DNA from: Plantactinospora alkalitolerans
GTDB taxonomy: Bacteria > Actinomycetota > Actinomycetes > Mycobacteriales > Micromonosporaceae
Assembly (NCBI RefSeq): GCF_015690345.1
Contig: NZ_JADPUN010000205.1
Span: 1 to 64,000 of the forward strand
Length of the DNA: 64,000 nt
Reading direction: 5' to 3'
Of this stretch, positions 52,853-61,876 are shown piece after piece. A model generated the notes under the pieces. That model searched no databases, was not told the DNA's origin, and was given only the letters and a program-made list of their open reading frames with translations. Within the stretch, counting starts at the first letter, position 1. Each line of letters starts with the position of its first letter. Both the position numbers and the translations under genes were made by a program.

Positions 52853-53590
52853 ATGACCACGACCGCCACTGCTCCCGACCTGATGGTCACCCCCGCGACC
52901 CGGAACCGGCGTGCTGGACGGCCAGCCCGGCTCGGGCCGTTGCTCCGCCGGTTGACCGGTGACGAGAAACACGCACCCAGCGCCCATTCGACCCTCGACG
53001 TGCTCTGGGTGCTCTACGACCGGATCCTGCGGGTCTCGCCGGAGACCGCCGACTCGCCCGACCGGGATCGCTTCCTGCTCTCCAAGGGCCACGGACCGGC
53101 CGCCTACTACGCCGTACTCGCCGCCAAGGGATTCTTCCCGGAGGACTGGCTCGACGACCTCGCCGGGCCGGAGAGCCGGCTCGGGCACCATCCCGACCGG
53201 ACCCTGGTGCCCGGAGTCGAGATCGGCACCGGCTCACTCGGCCACGGCCTCGGACTGGGCGTCGGCACCGCGCTCGGGTTGCGGGCCCAGGGCCTGGACC
53301 TGCCCCGGGTGTACGTCCTGCTCGGCGACGCCGAACTCGACGAGGGCTCGAACCACGAGGCGATCGCGTACGCCGGTGCGACCGGGCTCGCCACGATCAG
53401 CGCGATCGTGATCGACAACCAGTCCGCCAGTCACGGCTGGCCCGGCGGGATCGCGAGCCGGTTCACCGTGCACGGCTGGACCGCCCACACCGTCGACGGC
53501 CGGAACCACGACGCGATCGAGACCGCCCTCACCAGCCGCCGACCGGACCGGCCGCACGTGGTCGTCGCGGTCGTCGAACCGAAGGAGTGA
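52853..53590 (+). CDS. Transketolase, N-terminal (TPP-binding) subunit
   Basis: This 245-residue protein is the N-terminal half of a split transketolase. Landmarks are HSTLDVLWVLY, LLSKGHGPAAYYAVLA (substrate and TPP region), LGHGLGLGVGTALG and the TPP/Mg motif GDAELDEGSNHEA followed by IVIDNQS. Together with the next gene it would transfer two-carbon units between sugar phosphates. The ATG at 52853 follows a MerR-type promoter. Split transketolases occur in many actinobacteria and in modified-sugar pathways. Confidence 0.88.
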   Translation: MTTTATAPDLMVTPATRNRRAGRPARLGPLLRRLTGDEKHAPSAHSTLDVLWVLYDRILRVSPETADSPDRDRFLLSKGHGPAAYYAVLAAKGFFPEDWLDDLAGPESRLGHHPDRTLVPGVEIGTGSLGHGLGLGVGTALGLRAQGLDLPRVYVLLGDAELDEGSNHEAIAYAGATGLATISAIVIDNQSASHGWPGGIASRFTVHGWTAHTVDGRNHDAIETALTSRRPDRPHVVVAVVEPKE

Positions 53591-53595
53591 ACGAG

Positions 53596-54492
53596 ATGCG
53601 GGACACCTTCACCGAGACCGCCACCGCCCTGCTGGACGACGATCCGCGCACCGCGCTCGTCCTCGCCGACATCTCCGCGTCCTCCTTCGCCCCCGCCGCC
53701 GGGCGGCATCCCGACCGGGTGCTCAACGTCGGAATCCGCGAACAGCTGATGGTCGGCGTCGCCGGCGGACTCGCCCTGACCGGACTGCGCCCGATCGTGC
53801 ACTCGTACGCCACCTTCGCCGTCGACCGGGTCTACGAGCAGCTCAAACTCGACCTGGACCACCAGGGGGTGGGCGCCGTCGTGGTCAGCGTCGGCGCGTC
53901 GTACGACGGGTCGAGCATGGGCCGTACGCACATGTCGCCGGGAGACGTGGCGCTACTGGACACGCTCACCGACTGGACGGTGCACGTACCCGGACATCCG
54001 GACGAGGTGCCGGCGCTGCTGCGGGCGGCGGCGAACCACGACGACCGGGTCTACCTGCGACTCTCCACCGCGACCAACGACCTGCCCCGGCCCGCCGCCG
54101 GCCGGCTGATGGTGGTCCACCGGGGCACCGTCGGCGCACCCCTGGTGCTGGCGGTCGGCCCGATGCTCGACCCGGTACTGCACGCCGTCACCGGGCTGGA
54201 CGTCACGGTCGCGTACACGCACACTCCCCGGCCGTTCGACGCCGCCGGTCTGCGGGAGCTGGTCGGCACCCCGTCACCGGCCGCCCCGGCGGTGGTGCTG
54301 GTGGAGCCGTACCTCGCCGGCACGTCGAGCGCGGAGGTGAGCGGGGCCCTGGCCGGCGTACCGCATCGGTTGCTGGCGCTCGGCGTCGGCCGCACCGACC
54401 TGCGCCGGTACGGCAGTCCGGCCGACCACGCCCGCTGGCACGGCCTGGACGCGCCGGGACTGCGCCGGTCGATCAGCGCCTTCCTCGACTGA
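53596..54492 (+). CDS. Transketolase, C-terminal subunit
   Basis: This 298-residue partner has the pyrimidine-binding domain (VLNVGIREQLMVGVAGGLAL with the catalytic-type Glu, then RPIVHSYATFAVDRVYEQ) and a C-terminal domain. AAGGAG ends nine bases before the ATG at 53596. The gene starts five bases after the stop of the N-terminal subunit, so the two are co-translated and form the heteromeric enzyme. An in-frame GTG at 53587 overlaps the upstream stop codon. Confidence 0.88.
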   Translation: MRDTFTETATALLDDDPRTALVLADISASSFAPAAGRHPDRVLNVGIREQLMVGVAGGLALTGLRPIVHSYATFAVDRVYEQLKLDLDHQGVGAVVVSVGASYDGSSMGRTHMSPGDVALLDTLTDWTVHVPGHPDEVPALLRAAANHDDRVYLRLSTATNDLPRPAAGRLMVVHRGTVGAPLVLAVGPMLDPVLHAVTGLDVTVAYTHTPRPFDAAGLRELVGTPSPAAPAVVLVEPYLAGTSSAEVSGALAGVPHRLLALGVGRTDLRRYGSPADHARWHGLDAPGLRRSISAFLD

Positions 54493-54499
54493 TCCCGGG

Positions 54500-54538
54500 G
54501 CCGAGCAGTGCCGCCGAGCAGTGCCGCCGAGCAGTGCG
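54500..54538. repeat. Three 13-bp tandem repeats
   Basis: GCCGAGCAGTGCC recurs three times between the transketolase stop codon and the convergent glycosyltransferase gene. No coding role is seen. Confidence 0.7.
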
Positions 54539-54553
54539 GCCGGCTCCGGCCGG

Positions 54554-55258
54554 TCAGCGCTCGCCGGAAACGGCTCGGCGACGGGTGCGCTCCCGTCCGA
54601 GGATGAACAGCGCCTCGACGCCGTCCTTCCAGGTGATCTTCTTGCCCTCTTCCCGGCCCCGGGCCCGGTAGCTGATCGGCACCTCGTACGGACGGATCCG
54701 GCGGCGCAGCAGCTTGCCGGTCACCTCCGCCTCCATGCCGAACCCACGGGAGCGGACGTCCAGGGAGCGGTACAGCGCGACCGGCATCAGCTTGAAGCAG
54801 GTCTCCAGATCACCGATGTACGAGTTGAACAGCACGTTGGCGGCCGTGGTGACGGCCTTGTTGCCGATCACGTACCAGAAGCTGTAGGCGCTGTGGCTGC
54901 CAAATGTTCGATTTCCGTAGACCACCGTCGCCCGGCCGTCGAGCACCGGCGCGAGGAGCCTGGGGATGTCCTGCGGGTCGTACTCCAGGTCGGCGTCGAG
55001 GATCACCATGTACTCGCCCTCGGCGTTGTCGACCGCGCTCCTGATCGCGGCACCCTTTCCCGCATTACGCGGATGGGTGATCACCCGGAGCCGGGTGTCG
55101 TCGGCCCGTCCGAGGATCTCTCCGGTACCATCACGGCTACCGTCGTCGACCACCACAAGTTCGACCTCGCACGGATAGTCGACCGCGAGTGCCTGCTTGA
55201 GGGCGTCCGCTATGCGTTCTTCCTCGTTGTAGACCGGCATGAGGATCGAGAGCTTCAC
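54554..55258 (-). CDS. Family 2 glycosyltransferase
   Basis: This 234-residue GT-A enzyme has the nucleotide-binding start LSILMPVYNEEERIADAL, the VVDDGSRDGTG motif and DADLEYDP as DxD-type metal site. The helix region NVLFNSYIGDLETCFKLMP and RRIRPYEVPISYRARGREEGKKITW is typical of dolichol/polyprenol phosphate sugar transferases and their relatives. No membrane helix is present. GTG at 55258 has GGAG six bases upstream; an upstream GTG at 55270 is possible. It may make a polyprenyl-linked sugar donor. Confidence 0.85.
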   Translation of the reverse strand: MKLSILMPVYNEEERIADALKQALAVDYPCEVELVVVDDGSRDGTGEILGRADDTRLRVITHPRNAGKGAAIRSAVDNAEGEYMVILDADLEYDPQDIPRLLAPVLDGRATVVYGNRTFGSHSAYSFWYVIGNKAVTTAANVLFNSYIGDLETCFKLMPVALYRSLDVRSRGFGMEAEVTGKLLRRRIRPYEVPISYRARGREEGKKITWKDGVEALFILGRERTRRRAVSGER

Positions 55259-55395
55259 GGGGATCTCCACGGTGCCGACGACGAATCGGGACTAGCCTAG
55301 CCTGATCGGCGCCCTTCGCCGTCCCTGGCATGGGCACGGCCCCTGGTCAGATCTTCGCGACCCGAGCTCGCAGCCGTCGCCGGCCGGGGCCACGG

Positions 55396-56835
55396 TCAGC
55401 CCGTCCGGTACGTAACCGTCCCGTCGGCCGGTAGCCAGACGGTGAACCGGGCGCCACCCTCCGGGGCGTGACCCGCGCTGATCCGGCCGCCCAGCCGGCG
55501 GACCAGTCCGGCGGCCAGCGCCAGGCCCAGGCCGCTCCCGACCTTGCGGACACCCTGGTAGCGCTGCCGTAACGCACCGCGTTCGAAAGCCACCGCGAGG
55601 TCGTCGTCGGCCAGCCCCGGCCCACCGTCCCGGACCTCCAGCACGCCACCCCCGGGTTCGCCCGGACCCGGCGGCCGTACCGCGAGCACGATCGTCGCCC
55701 CCGGCGGCACCACCCGGAGCGCGTTCTCCAGCAGCCCGTCGATGACCTGCCGGATCCGCCCGGGATCGGTGTGGACCCAGGTCGGTACCTCCGGAATCTC
55801 GGCCCGCATCACGACGCCGAGGGCGGCGCAGCGGGCCGACCAGGTCTGCGCGGCATCACCACCCAACCGGCCGAGGTCGACCGGCACCGGCTCCAACGCG
55901 AAGTCGGCCGCCTCGAGCCGGGCCAGCGACAGCAGGTCACTGACCAGCCGATCGAGGTGTTCCGCCTCGGTCAACATGATCTGACCGGCCCGCTGGCCCC
56001 CGTCCGGGCCGACCACCCCGTCGGCCAGGGCCTCCGCGTAGCCACGGATCGCGGTCAACGGCGTACGCAACTCGTGCGAGACGGAGAGCAGGAACTCCCG
56101 CTGCCGTCCCTCACTCTGGGCGAGCGCGGCGGCCAGGTCGTTGAGCGCGTACGCCAGGTCGGCAGCCTCCTCCGGCGGCTCCACCGGTACCCGGACCGCC
56201 CGGTCGCCGGCGCGGAGCCGGGCCGCCGCCGTCGCCGCGTTGCTGATCGGCCGGGCCAACCGGCGGGCGAGCAACGCTCCCGCCACGACTCCGGCCGCGA
56301 GCCCGGCGAGCAGCGGCAGCCAGAGCCACCCGACGATCTCCTCCAACAGGCCGGTGGTCACCGGACGCGCCAGTACGACGCCGTTGCCGCCCGGCAACCA
56401 GCGACCCTCGATCATCGTCGGTTGGCCGGAGAGTTGTCGGCGTCCGGAGAAGTTCCGGCCCGCGGCCACCCGGTCCACCACCTCGGTCGGCAGTCCGGGC
56501 CGGTCGGCCCGGCCGGCCCGGATCAGGTACGCGTTGATCCCCTGGTTGCGAAGTTGCCGGACGATCCGCTCCTCGTCGGCCGTCCGTCCCCGGTCGATCC
56601 GTGGGCGCAGCGCCTCGGCGGCCAGCCGGGCCTGTGCCGTCAACGCGCTCCGGGCCTGCCGCTCCGCCGAGCGGGCGGCGAGCGGGACCGCGACCACGGC
56701 GGTCACGAAGACCGACACCAGGGCCACCGCGCAACTGACCCCGACCGCGCGGACCGTCAGGGTACGACCGAACCGGCGCCGCCGCCGGCCGGGCGGCTCG
56801 GTGCCGCCCGGCGGCCCGGCGGGGTCAGTCGGCAC
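55396..56835 (-). CDS. Sensor histidine kinase (HisKA type)
   Basis: This 479-residue kinase has a Pro/Arg-rich N-terminus, a membrane helix (about residues 29-52), an extracytoplasmic sensor region (about 53-165), a second helix (about 170-190), a HAMP domain and then the H-box LLSVSHELRTPLTAIRGYAEAL and an HATPase domain (GLLENALRV, VRDGGPGLADDDL, GSGLGLALAAGLV). It overlaps the upstream response regulator gene by about 11 bp, so it is in one operon with it. The signal is unknown. Confidence 0.93.
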   Translation of the reverse strand: MPTDPAGPPGGTEPPGRRRRRFGRTLTVRAVGVSCAVALVSVFVTAVVAVPLAARSAERQARSALTAQARLAAEALRPRIDRGRTADEERIVRQLRNQGINAYLIRAGRADRPGLPTEVVDRVAAGRNFSGRRQLSGQPTMIEGRWLPGGNGVVLARPVTTGLLEEIVGWLWLPLLAGLAAGVVAGALLARRLARPISNAATAAARLRAGDRAVRVPVEPPEEAADLAYALNDLAAALAQSEGRQREFLLSVSHELRTPLTAIRGYAEALADGVVGPDGGQRAGQIMLTEAEHLDRLVSDLLSLARLEAADFALEPVPVDLGRLGGDAAQTWSARCAALGVVMRAEIPEVPTWVHTDPGRIRQVIDGLLENALRVVPPGATIVLAVRPPGPGEPGGGVLEVRDGGPGLADDDLAVAFERGALRQRYQGVRKVGSGLGLALAAGLVRRLGGRISAGHAPEGGARFTVWLPADGTVTYRTG

Positions 56836-57520
56836 AGGCGTACCCGACGCCCCGATGGGTCCGGATCACCTCGGCGGCGCGGCCCAGCTTGCCCCGTACC
56901 TGTGCCACGTGCACGTCGACCGTGCGGGTGCCCGTGTGCGCCGCGTAGCCCCAGACGCCGGCCAGCAGTTCCTCCCGGGTGAACACCCGCCCCGGACGGC
57001 CCATCAGATGTGCCAGCAGGTCGAACTCGGTGGAGGTGAGCTGTACCGGGACACCGTCCACGGTCACCAGTCGCCGTACCGGGTCGAGCGTGACCGGGCC
57101 GACGACCCGGGGCCGCTCCGCGCCCTCCGGGCTTCCGCCGGTCCGGCGCAGCACCGCCCGGATCCGGGCCACCAGTTCCCGAGGGCTGAACGGCTTGGTC
57201 ACGTAGTCGTCGGCGCCGAGTTCCAGGCCGACGACGCGGTCCACCTCGTCGTCCCGGGCGGTGAGGAAGATTACCGGGGTCCAGTCGCCGGCGGCACGCA
57301 TCCGGCGACAGACCTCGGTACCGGCCATGCCGGGCAGCGCGATGTCCAGCACGCAGGCGACCGGACGCATCCGGCGGGCGGCGTCGAGCCCGGCGGTGCC
57401 GTCGTGCTCGACGTGCACCCCGAACCCGTCCCGGGACAGGTAGAGGCGGACCAGGTCGGCGATGGACCGCTCGTCCTCGACGACGAGGACGAGCCCTCGC
57501 GGGTACGCGTCGACGGCCAC
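56825..57520 (-). CDS. OmpR/PhoB-family response regulator
   Basis: This 231-residue regulator has a receiver domain (VVEDERSIADL, phospho-accepting Asp in CVLDIALPG at about residue 56, Lys in YVTKPFSPREL at about 105) and a winged helix at the C-terminus (VQLTSTEFDLLAHLMGRPG and THRGVGYACA). The GTG at 57520 begins before the first acidic cluster. It is coupled to the kinase that follows. The upstream gap carries 18-bp repeats. Confidence 0.93.
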   Translation of the reverse strand: MAVDAYPRGLVLVVEDERSIADLVRLYLSRDGFGVHVEHDGTAGLDAARRMRPVACVLDIALPGMAGTEVCRRMRAAGDWTPVIFLTARDDEVDRVVGLELGADDYVTKPFSPRELVARIRAVLRRTGGSPEGAERPRVVGPVTLDPVRRLVTVDGVPVQLTSTEFDLLAHLMGRPGRVFTREELLAGVWGYAAHTGTRTVDVHVAQVRGKLGRAAEVIRTHRGVGYACAD

Positions 57521-57573
57521 CCGACAATGATGTCCGACGGGCGGCCCGGGCGCCCGGGCCGGAACGTTCGGAT

Positions 57574-57627
57574 CGGGTACGGAGTCGTGGTCGGGTACCG
57601 GGTCGTGGTCGTTACGGAGTCGTGGTC
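57574..57627. repeat. Three ~18-bp tandem repeats upstream of response regulator
   Basis: Units of the type CGGGTACGGAGTCGTGGT occur three times, with a few changes, about 50 bp before the regulator start. As direct repeats in a promoter region they could be binding sites, but similar repeats fill other gaps of this window. Confidence 0.6.
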
Positions 57628-57663
57628 GGGGGACGGGGTCGGCCGCGCGGTGCCGGCGAGGAC

Positions 57664-58263
57664 TCAGACGGCGAGGACGGGGCGCAACCTCGGCGTACGG
57701 CTGACGCCGGCCGGGGCCACCCCGGCGGGCCGGACCACCGGCGACACCGCGGCACGACTGCCCTGCACGGCCGTGGCGTCGGCCGGCGTGCCGGCGCCGG
57801 GTACCGCGACGGCCCGCGGGGGGAAGCCGGCCCGCGCCGTCATCTTCGGGCGGAACACGTGGCTGAACAGGGCGTCGAGTTCCCACACCTGACTCGGACG
57901 GTCGGCCCGGATCAGGAAGCGCTCGCGGACGCCGTCGACCGCGGTCGCGGCCAGTTCGAGCAGCAGTTCCCGGGGATCCGGCGTCCAGGTGACGTTGCCG
58001 AGGTGACGCAGGTCGGCATTGAGGTGCAGCCGGAGCCGGTGCAGAACCCGGGTCTGTTCGGTGACCACCAGCCGCCGGGTGGTCACCAGCAGCAGGTAGC
58101 TGTGATGTGTCGACCGTTCCGGCCGGATGCACCGGGTCACCAGGACCGTGGGATCTCCGGCGTCCACACAGTTGCGCAGGATCGGCAGGTGCCGACTCAC
58201 CGTCGGGCTGGCCACCCCGGTCTGTGCGGCGGCCGGCAGGAACGTTCGACAGAACACATCCAT
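57664..58263 (-). CDS. Conserved hypothetical protein (possible PH-like fold)
   Basis: This 199-residue protein has a first half with strands (TVLVTRCIRP, SYLLLVTTRRLVVTEQ, RLHLNADLRHLGNVTWTPD, ELLLELAATAVDG, ERFLIRA) that follow the order of a PH-like membrane or protein binding fold, then a helix (QVWELDALFSHVFRP). The C-terminal 50 residues are disordered and rich in Ala, Pro and Val. I do not recognise a named family. The ATG at 58263 lacks a strong ribosome site. Confidence 0.5.
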   Translation of the reverse strand: MDVFCRTFLPAAAQTGVASPTVSRHLPILRNCVDAGDPTVLVTRCIRPERSTHHSYLLLVTTRRLVVTEQTRVLHRLRLHLNADLRHLGNVTWTPDPRELLLELAATAVDGVRERFLIRADRPSQVWELDALFSHVFRPKMTARAGFPPRAVAVPGAGTPADATAVQGSRAAVSPVVRPAGVAPAGVSRTPRLRPVLAV

Positions 58264-58322
58264 GTCCGTTTCAACGAGATTCTGCCGACGATGACGCGGC
58301 AGGGACATGGACGAAAATGAAA

Positions 58323-59522
58323 CTATAGAAGTTCCACGATGGTTGCGTTGGCCATGCCACCGCCCTCGCACATGGTCTGCAGGCCGTACCGGATGCCGTT
58401 GTCGCGCATGTGCTGGAGCATCGTGGTCATGATCCGAGCGCCCGAGCCGCCCAACGGATGCCCCAGGGCGATCGCCCCGCCCCGGGGGTTGAGCCGGGCC
58501 GGATCGGCCTCGGTCTCGGCCAGCCAGGCCAGCGGTACCGGGGCGAACGCCTCGTTCACCTCGTACACCCCGATCTCCTCGATTCCCAGTCCGGCCCGGC
58601 GCAGTGCCTTCGCGGTGGCCGGGATCGGCGCGGTGAGCATCAGCACCGGATCGTCGGCGGCGACCACGGCGGTGTGGATCCGGGCCAGCGGTCGCAGCCC
58701 TCGCTCCCGGGCCCAGTCCGAACTGGTCACGGCGAGTGCCGCGGCACCGTCGGAGATCTGCGAGGCGGATCCGGCGGTGACCATGCCGTCCGTCCGGAAC
58801 GGGGTCGGCAGCTCGGCCAGCCGGGCCAGCGTGGTGTCCCGGCGGATCCCCTCGTCGGCGGCGACCTTCGCCCCGTCGGGTACGGCGATCGGAACGATCT
58901 CCGGCTCGAACGCGCCGGCGTCCTGCGCGGCGGCCGCCTTCTGGTGGCTGGCCAGCGCGTACTCGTCGAGTTGGGTCCGGGACAGCCGCCACCGTTGCGC
59001 GATCATCTCCGCGCCGACGCCCTGGTTGAACGGCACCGGATCGTCGGCAGCGAAGCCCGGTCGACCCCGGTAGCGGTCCCGCAGTTGCCCACCGTAGGGC
59101 AGTCCGGTGCCGGCCGGGGCGCCCTCGACCGGAGGCTGGATGCTGCTGCCCATCGGTACCCGGGTCATCGACTCCACGCCACCGGCGACCACCAGGTCCG
59201 CCTGTCCGGAGCTGACCGCGGCGGCGGCGAAGTGCAGTGCCTGCTGGCTCGATCCGCACTGCCGGTCCAGCGTGGTACCGGGCACCGACTCCGGCCAGCC
59301 GGCCGCGAGTACGGCGTTCCGACCGACGTTCCACGCCTGCTCGCCGACCTGGGACACGCATCCCCAGATCACGTCGTCCACGTCGGCCGGGTCCATCCCG
59401 GCACGCTCGGCCAGCGCGGTCAGCACCCGCGCCGACAGGTCGACCGGATGCACCGGGGCGAGTCCGCCTCGGCGCCGTCCGACCGGGGTCCGTACCGCAC
59501 CGACGATGACCGCGTCCGCCAT
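58323..59522 (-). CDS. Acetyl-CoA C-acyltransferase (thiolase)
   Basis: This 399-residue thiolase has the nucleophile Cys in LDRQCGSSQQAL (about residue 89), the NEAFAPV motif, the catalytic His in GAIALGHPLGGSGAR and the second Cys in CEGGGMANATI near the C-terminus. It would cleave or form beta-ketoacyl-CoA in fatty acid degradation or biosynthesis. The ATG has GGGGAG upstream. Other beta-oxidation genes are not adjacent. Confidence 0.93.
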   Translation of the reverse strand: MADAVIVGAVRTPVGRRRGGLAPVHPVDLSARVLTALAERAGMDPADVDDVIWGCVSQVGEQAWNVGRNAVLAAGWPESVPGTTLDRQCGSSQQALHFAAAAVSSGQADLVVAGGVESMTRVPMGSSIQPPVEGAPAGTGLPYGGQLRDRYRGRPGFAADDPVPFNQGVGAEMIAQRWRLSRTQLDEYALASHQKAAAAQDAGAFEPEIVPIAVPDGAKVAADEGIRRDTTLARLAELPTPFRTDGMVTAGSASQISDGAAALAVTSSDWARERGLRPLARIHTAVVAADDPVLMLTAPIPATAKALRRAGLGIEEIGVYEVNEAFAPVPLAWLAETEADPARLNPRGGAIALGHPLGGSGARIMTTMLQHMRDNGIRYGLQTMCEGGGMANATIVELL

Positions 59523-59635
59523 ATCTACTCCCCAGTAACTTGCCTGCTCCGATCCTACGTCGTCATCGGCGGAAGCCGGGCGCCGGCTCGGGCCGGGTAC
59601 GGCGGCCCGATCGCCGACGGTGGCATCCTGGACCC

Positions 59636-60100
59636 GTGCATCCCGACCCGGACAATCCACCGCTCCGCTGGCGCGTCAACCGGGCGCTGCCCGTACTCAA
59701 GCTGACCGGCGCGGTGCTCTTCGTCGCGCTGGGCGCGGCCTTCGCCGACGGCGACCCGGTACGGCTCGGCATCGCCTCGCTCGCCGCGCTCGGCCTGCTC
59801 GGCTGGGCGGTACGGGATCTCGTCGCCCCGGTCCGGCTCGCGGCCGATGCCGGCGGCATCACCGTGCCCAGAGGATTCGCCGGGCGGCGGCACATCCCCT
59901 GGACCGAGGTGGAACAGATAAGCGTCGACAGCCGGCCCCGCCTCGGGCTGCGCACCGAGACGCTGGAGATCGACACCGGGGCCTCGATCCATCTGCTCAG
60001 CCAGTACGACCTCGGCGTCCCGCCGACGGACGTCGCCGCCGCACTCCAGACGGCACGCCCGACCCGGCCGACGGGCCGCCCCGGCGACCCGTCCCACTGA
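59636..60100 (+). CDS. PH-domain membrane protein
   Basis: This 154-residue protein has two hydrophobic segments (about residues 18-34 and 44-62) followed by a bacterial PH-like domain (RLAADAGGITVPRGFAGRR, IPWTEVEQISVDSR, LEIDTGASIHLLS). This is the layout of small actinobacterial PH proteins at the cytoplasmic membrane. The GTG at 59636 is chosen because it directly precedes the first basic and hydrophobic stretch. Function unknown. Confidence 0.75.
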   Translation: MHPDPDNPPLRWRVNRALPVLKLTGAVLFVALGAAFADGDPVRLGIASLAALGLLGWAVRDLVAPVRLAADAGGITVPRGFAGRRHIPWTEVEQISVDSRPRLGLRTETLEIDTGASIHLLSQYDLGVPPTDVAAALQTARPTRPTGRPGDPSH

Positions 60101-60177
60101 AGCCGTCAGCTTCAGCAGGGAGCCGTCAGCTTCAGCAGGAACCGTCAGCTTTCAGCAGGAGCCGTCAGCTCAGCAGG
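60101..60177. repeat. Four 20-bp tandem repeats between convergent genes
   Basis: AGCCGTCAGCTTCAGCAGG-type units repeat four times between the PH-domain gene and the rhomboid gene. The last copy includes the rhomboid stop codon (60165-60167), so the repeat has spread into the end of that gene. Confidence 0.85.
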
Positions 60178-61070
60178 GCGGCCGTCTGCATCAGGGTCAG
60201 CCCGGTCAGCACCAGCCCGATCACCGCGCCGCCACCGACCTGGAAGAGCGTGCGCCGGGACCGCGGGGCGTACGCCAGCACCAGGGCCATGGCGGCGCCG
60301 GCCGTCATGCCGCCCAGATGACCGGCGATGGAGATACCGGGTACGGCGAAGGTGAAGACCAGGTTGATCACGAGGATCGGGATCACCGACGAGGTGTCCC
60401 GACCCATCCGCCGCATGATCACGAACAGCGCGGCGAAGAGTCCGAAGATCGCGGTCGAGGCGCCGACGGTCTCCGCGAACGGATTGCTGAACAGATAGGC
60501 CGCGACGTTGCCGCCCACCCCGGCGACCAGGTACAACGCCAGGAACCGCAGTGGGCCGAGGGTGGTCTCCAGGGACCGGCCCAGCACCCAGAGGGCCCAC
60601 ATGTTCATGAGCAGGTGCAGCGGGCCGTAGTGCAGGAACATCGCGGTGAACAGCCGGTAGTACTCGCCGGTCGCGACCCCCTCCGGCGGGAAGAACCGGG
60701 GGTCGAACCCGAGTACCGCGCCCCAGCTGGTCAGCGGGGTCGATCCGCCGAGCAGCCCGCCGAAACCGGCCCCGCCGAGGGAGTCACCACCCCGGGCCGA
60801 GTAGATGGACAGCAACATCACCAGGACGTTGACCGCGATGAGCGCCTTGGTGACGTAGCCCTGACGACCGGCGGTACCGCCTCCGAAGACGGTACGCGCC
60901 GGCCGTGACGTCCGGCGGCCCTCCGCCACGCACTCCGGGCACTGGTGCCCGACCGAGGCGTCCCGCATGCAGTCCGGGCAGATCGACCGCTCACACCTCG
61001 TACACCGGACGTAGGTCTCCCGGGACGGGTGGCGATAGCAGACCGGTGTCGTCGGCGGGGACTCGCTCAT
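60165..61070 (-). CDS. Rhomboid-family intramembrane serine protease with B-box zinc finger
   Basis: This 301-residue protein has an N-terminal B-box-like zinc finger (CYRHPSRETYVRCTRCERSI followed by CPDCMRD and HQCPECV) and a six-helix rhomboid core. The catalytic Ser is in VGASTAIFG and the catalytic His in AGHLGGM; HLLMNMWALW is the conserved helix-2 motif. It would cut membrane proteins within the bilayer. GGAGG lies before the ATG at 61070, and a copy of this start region is duplicated upstream. Confidence 0.9.
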   Translation of the reverse strand: MSESPPTTPVCYRHPSRETYVRCTRCERSICPDCMRDASVGHQCPECVAEGRRTSRPARTVFGGGTAGRQGYVTKALIAVNVLVMLLSIYSARGGDSLGGAGFGGLLGGSTPLTSWGAVLGFDPRFFPPEGVATGEYYRLFTAMFLHYGPLHLLMNMWALWVLGRSLETTLGPLRFLALYLVAGVGGNVAAYLFSNPFAETVGASTAIFGLFAALFVIMRRMGRDTSSVIPILVINLVFTFAVPGISIAGHLGGMTAGAAMALVLAYAPRSRRTLFQVGGGAVIGLVLTGLTLMQTAALLS

Positions 61071-61108
61071 GCCCGTCCTCCGCCGCGCTCGCTCATGCCC
61101 GTCCTCCG
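61064..61108. repeat. Direct repeat of the rhomboid start region
   Basis: CGCTCATGCCCGTCCTCCG occurs at 61064-61082 and again at 61090-61108. Each copy contains a ribosome site and an ATG on the minus strand; only the copy at 61070 is in frame with the protease. Confidence 0.8.
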
Positions 61109-61154
61109 GGCTCGCCGCGCTCACTCATGCCGGCAAAGGTACCCGGGATCGACG

Positions 61155-61685
<531 letters not shown>

Positions 61686-61876
61686 GAGTGCTCCTCGATC
61701 GACATGCCGCCGGCCGGGAGGTACCGGCCGGCGGGACTCCTCCGCCGGCCGGGAGGCCCAGACCGGCGCTGGGTAGGTGGTTCTATGCGGATCCTCCCAT
61801 GTGCCCGTTCTGGCAGTGCGGGCGCATCCGAGGGTGCAGGATGACGGAGGAACAACACCCAAGGAGGTGGGGACCG

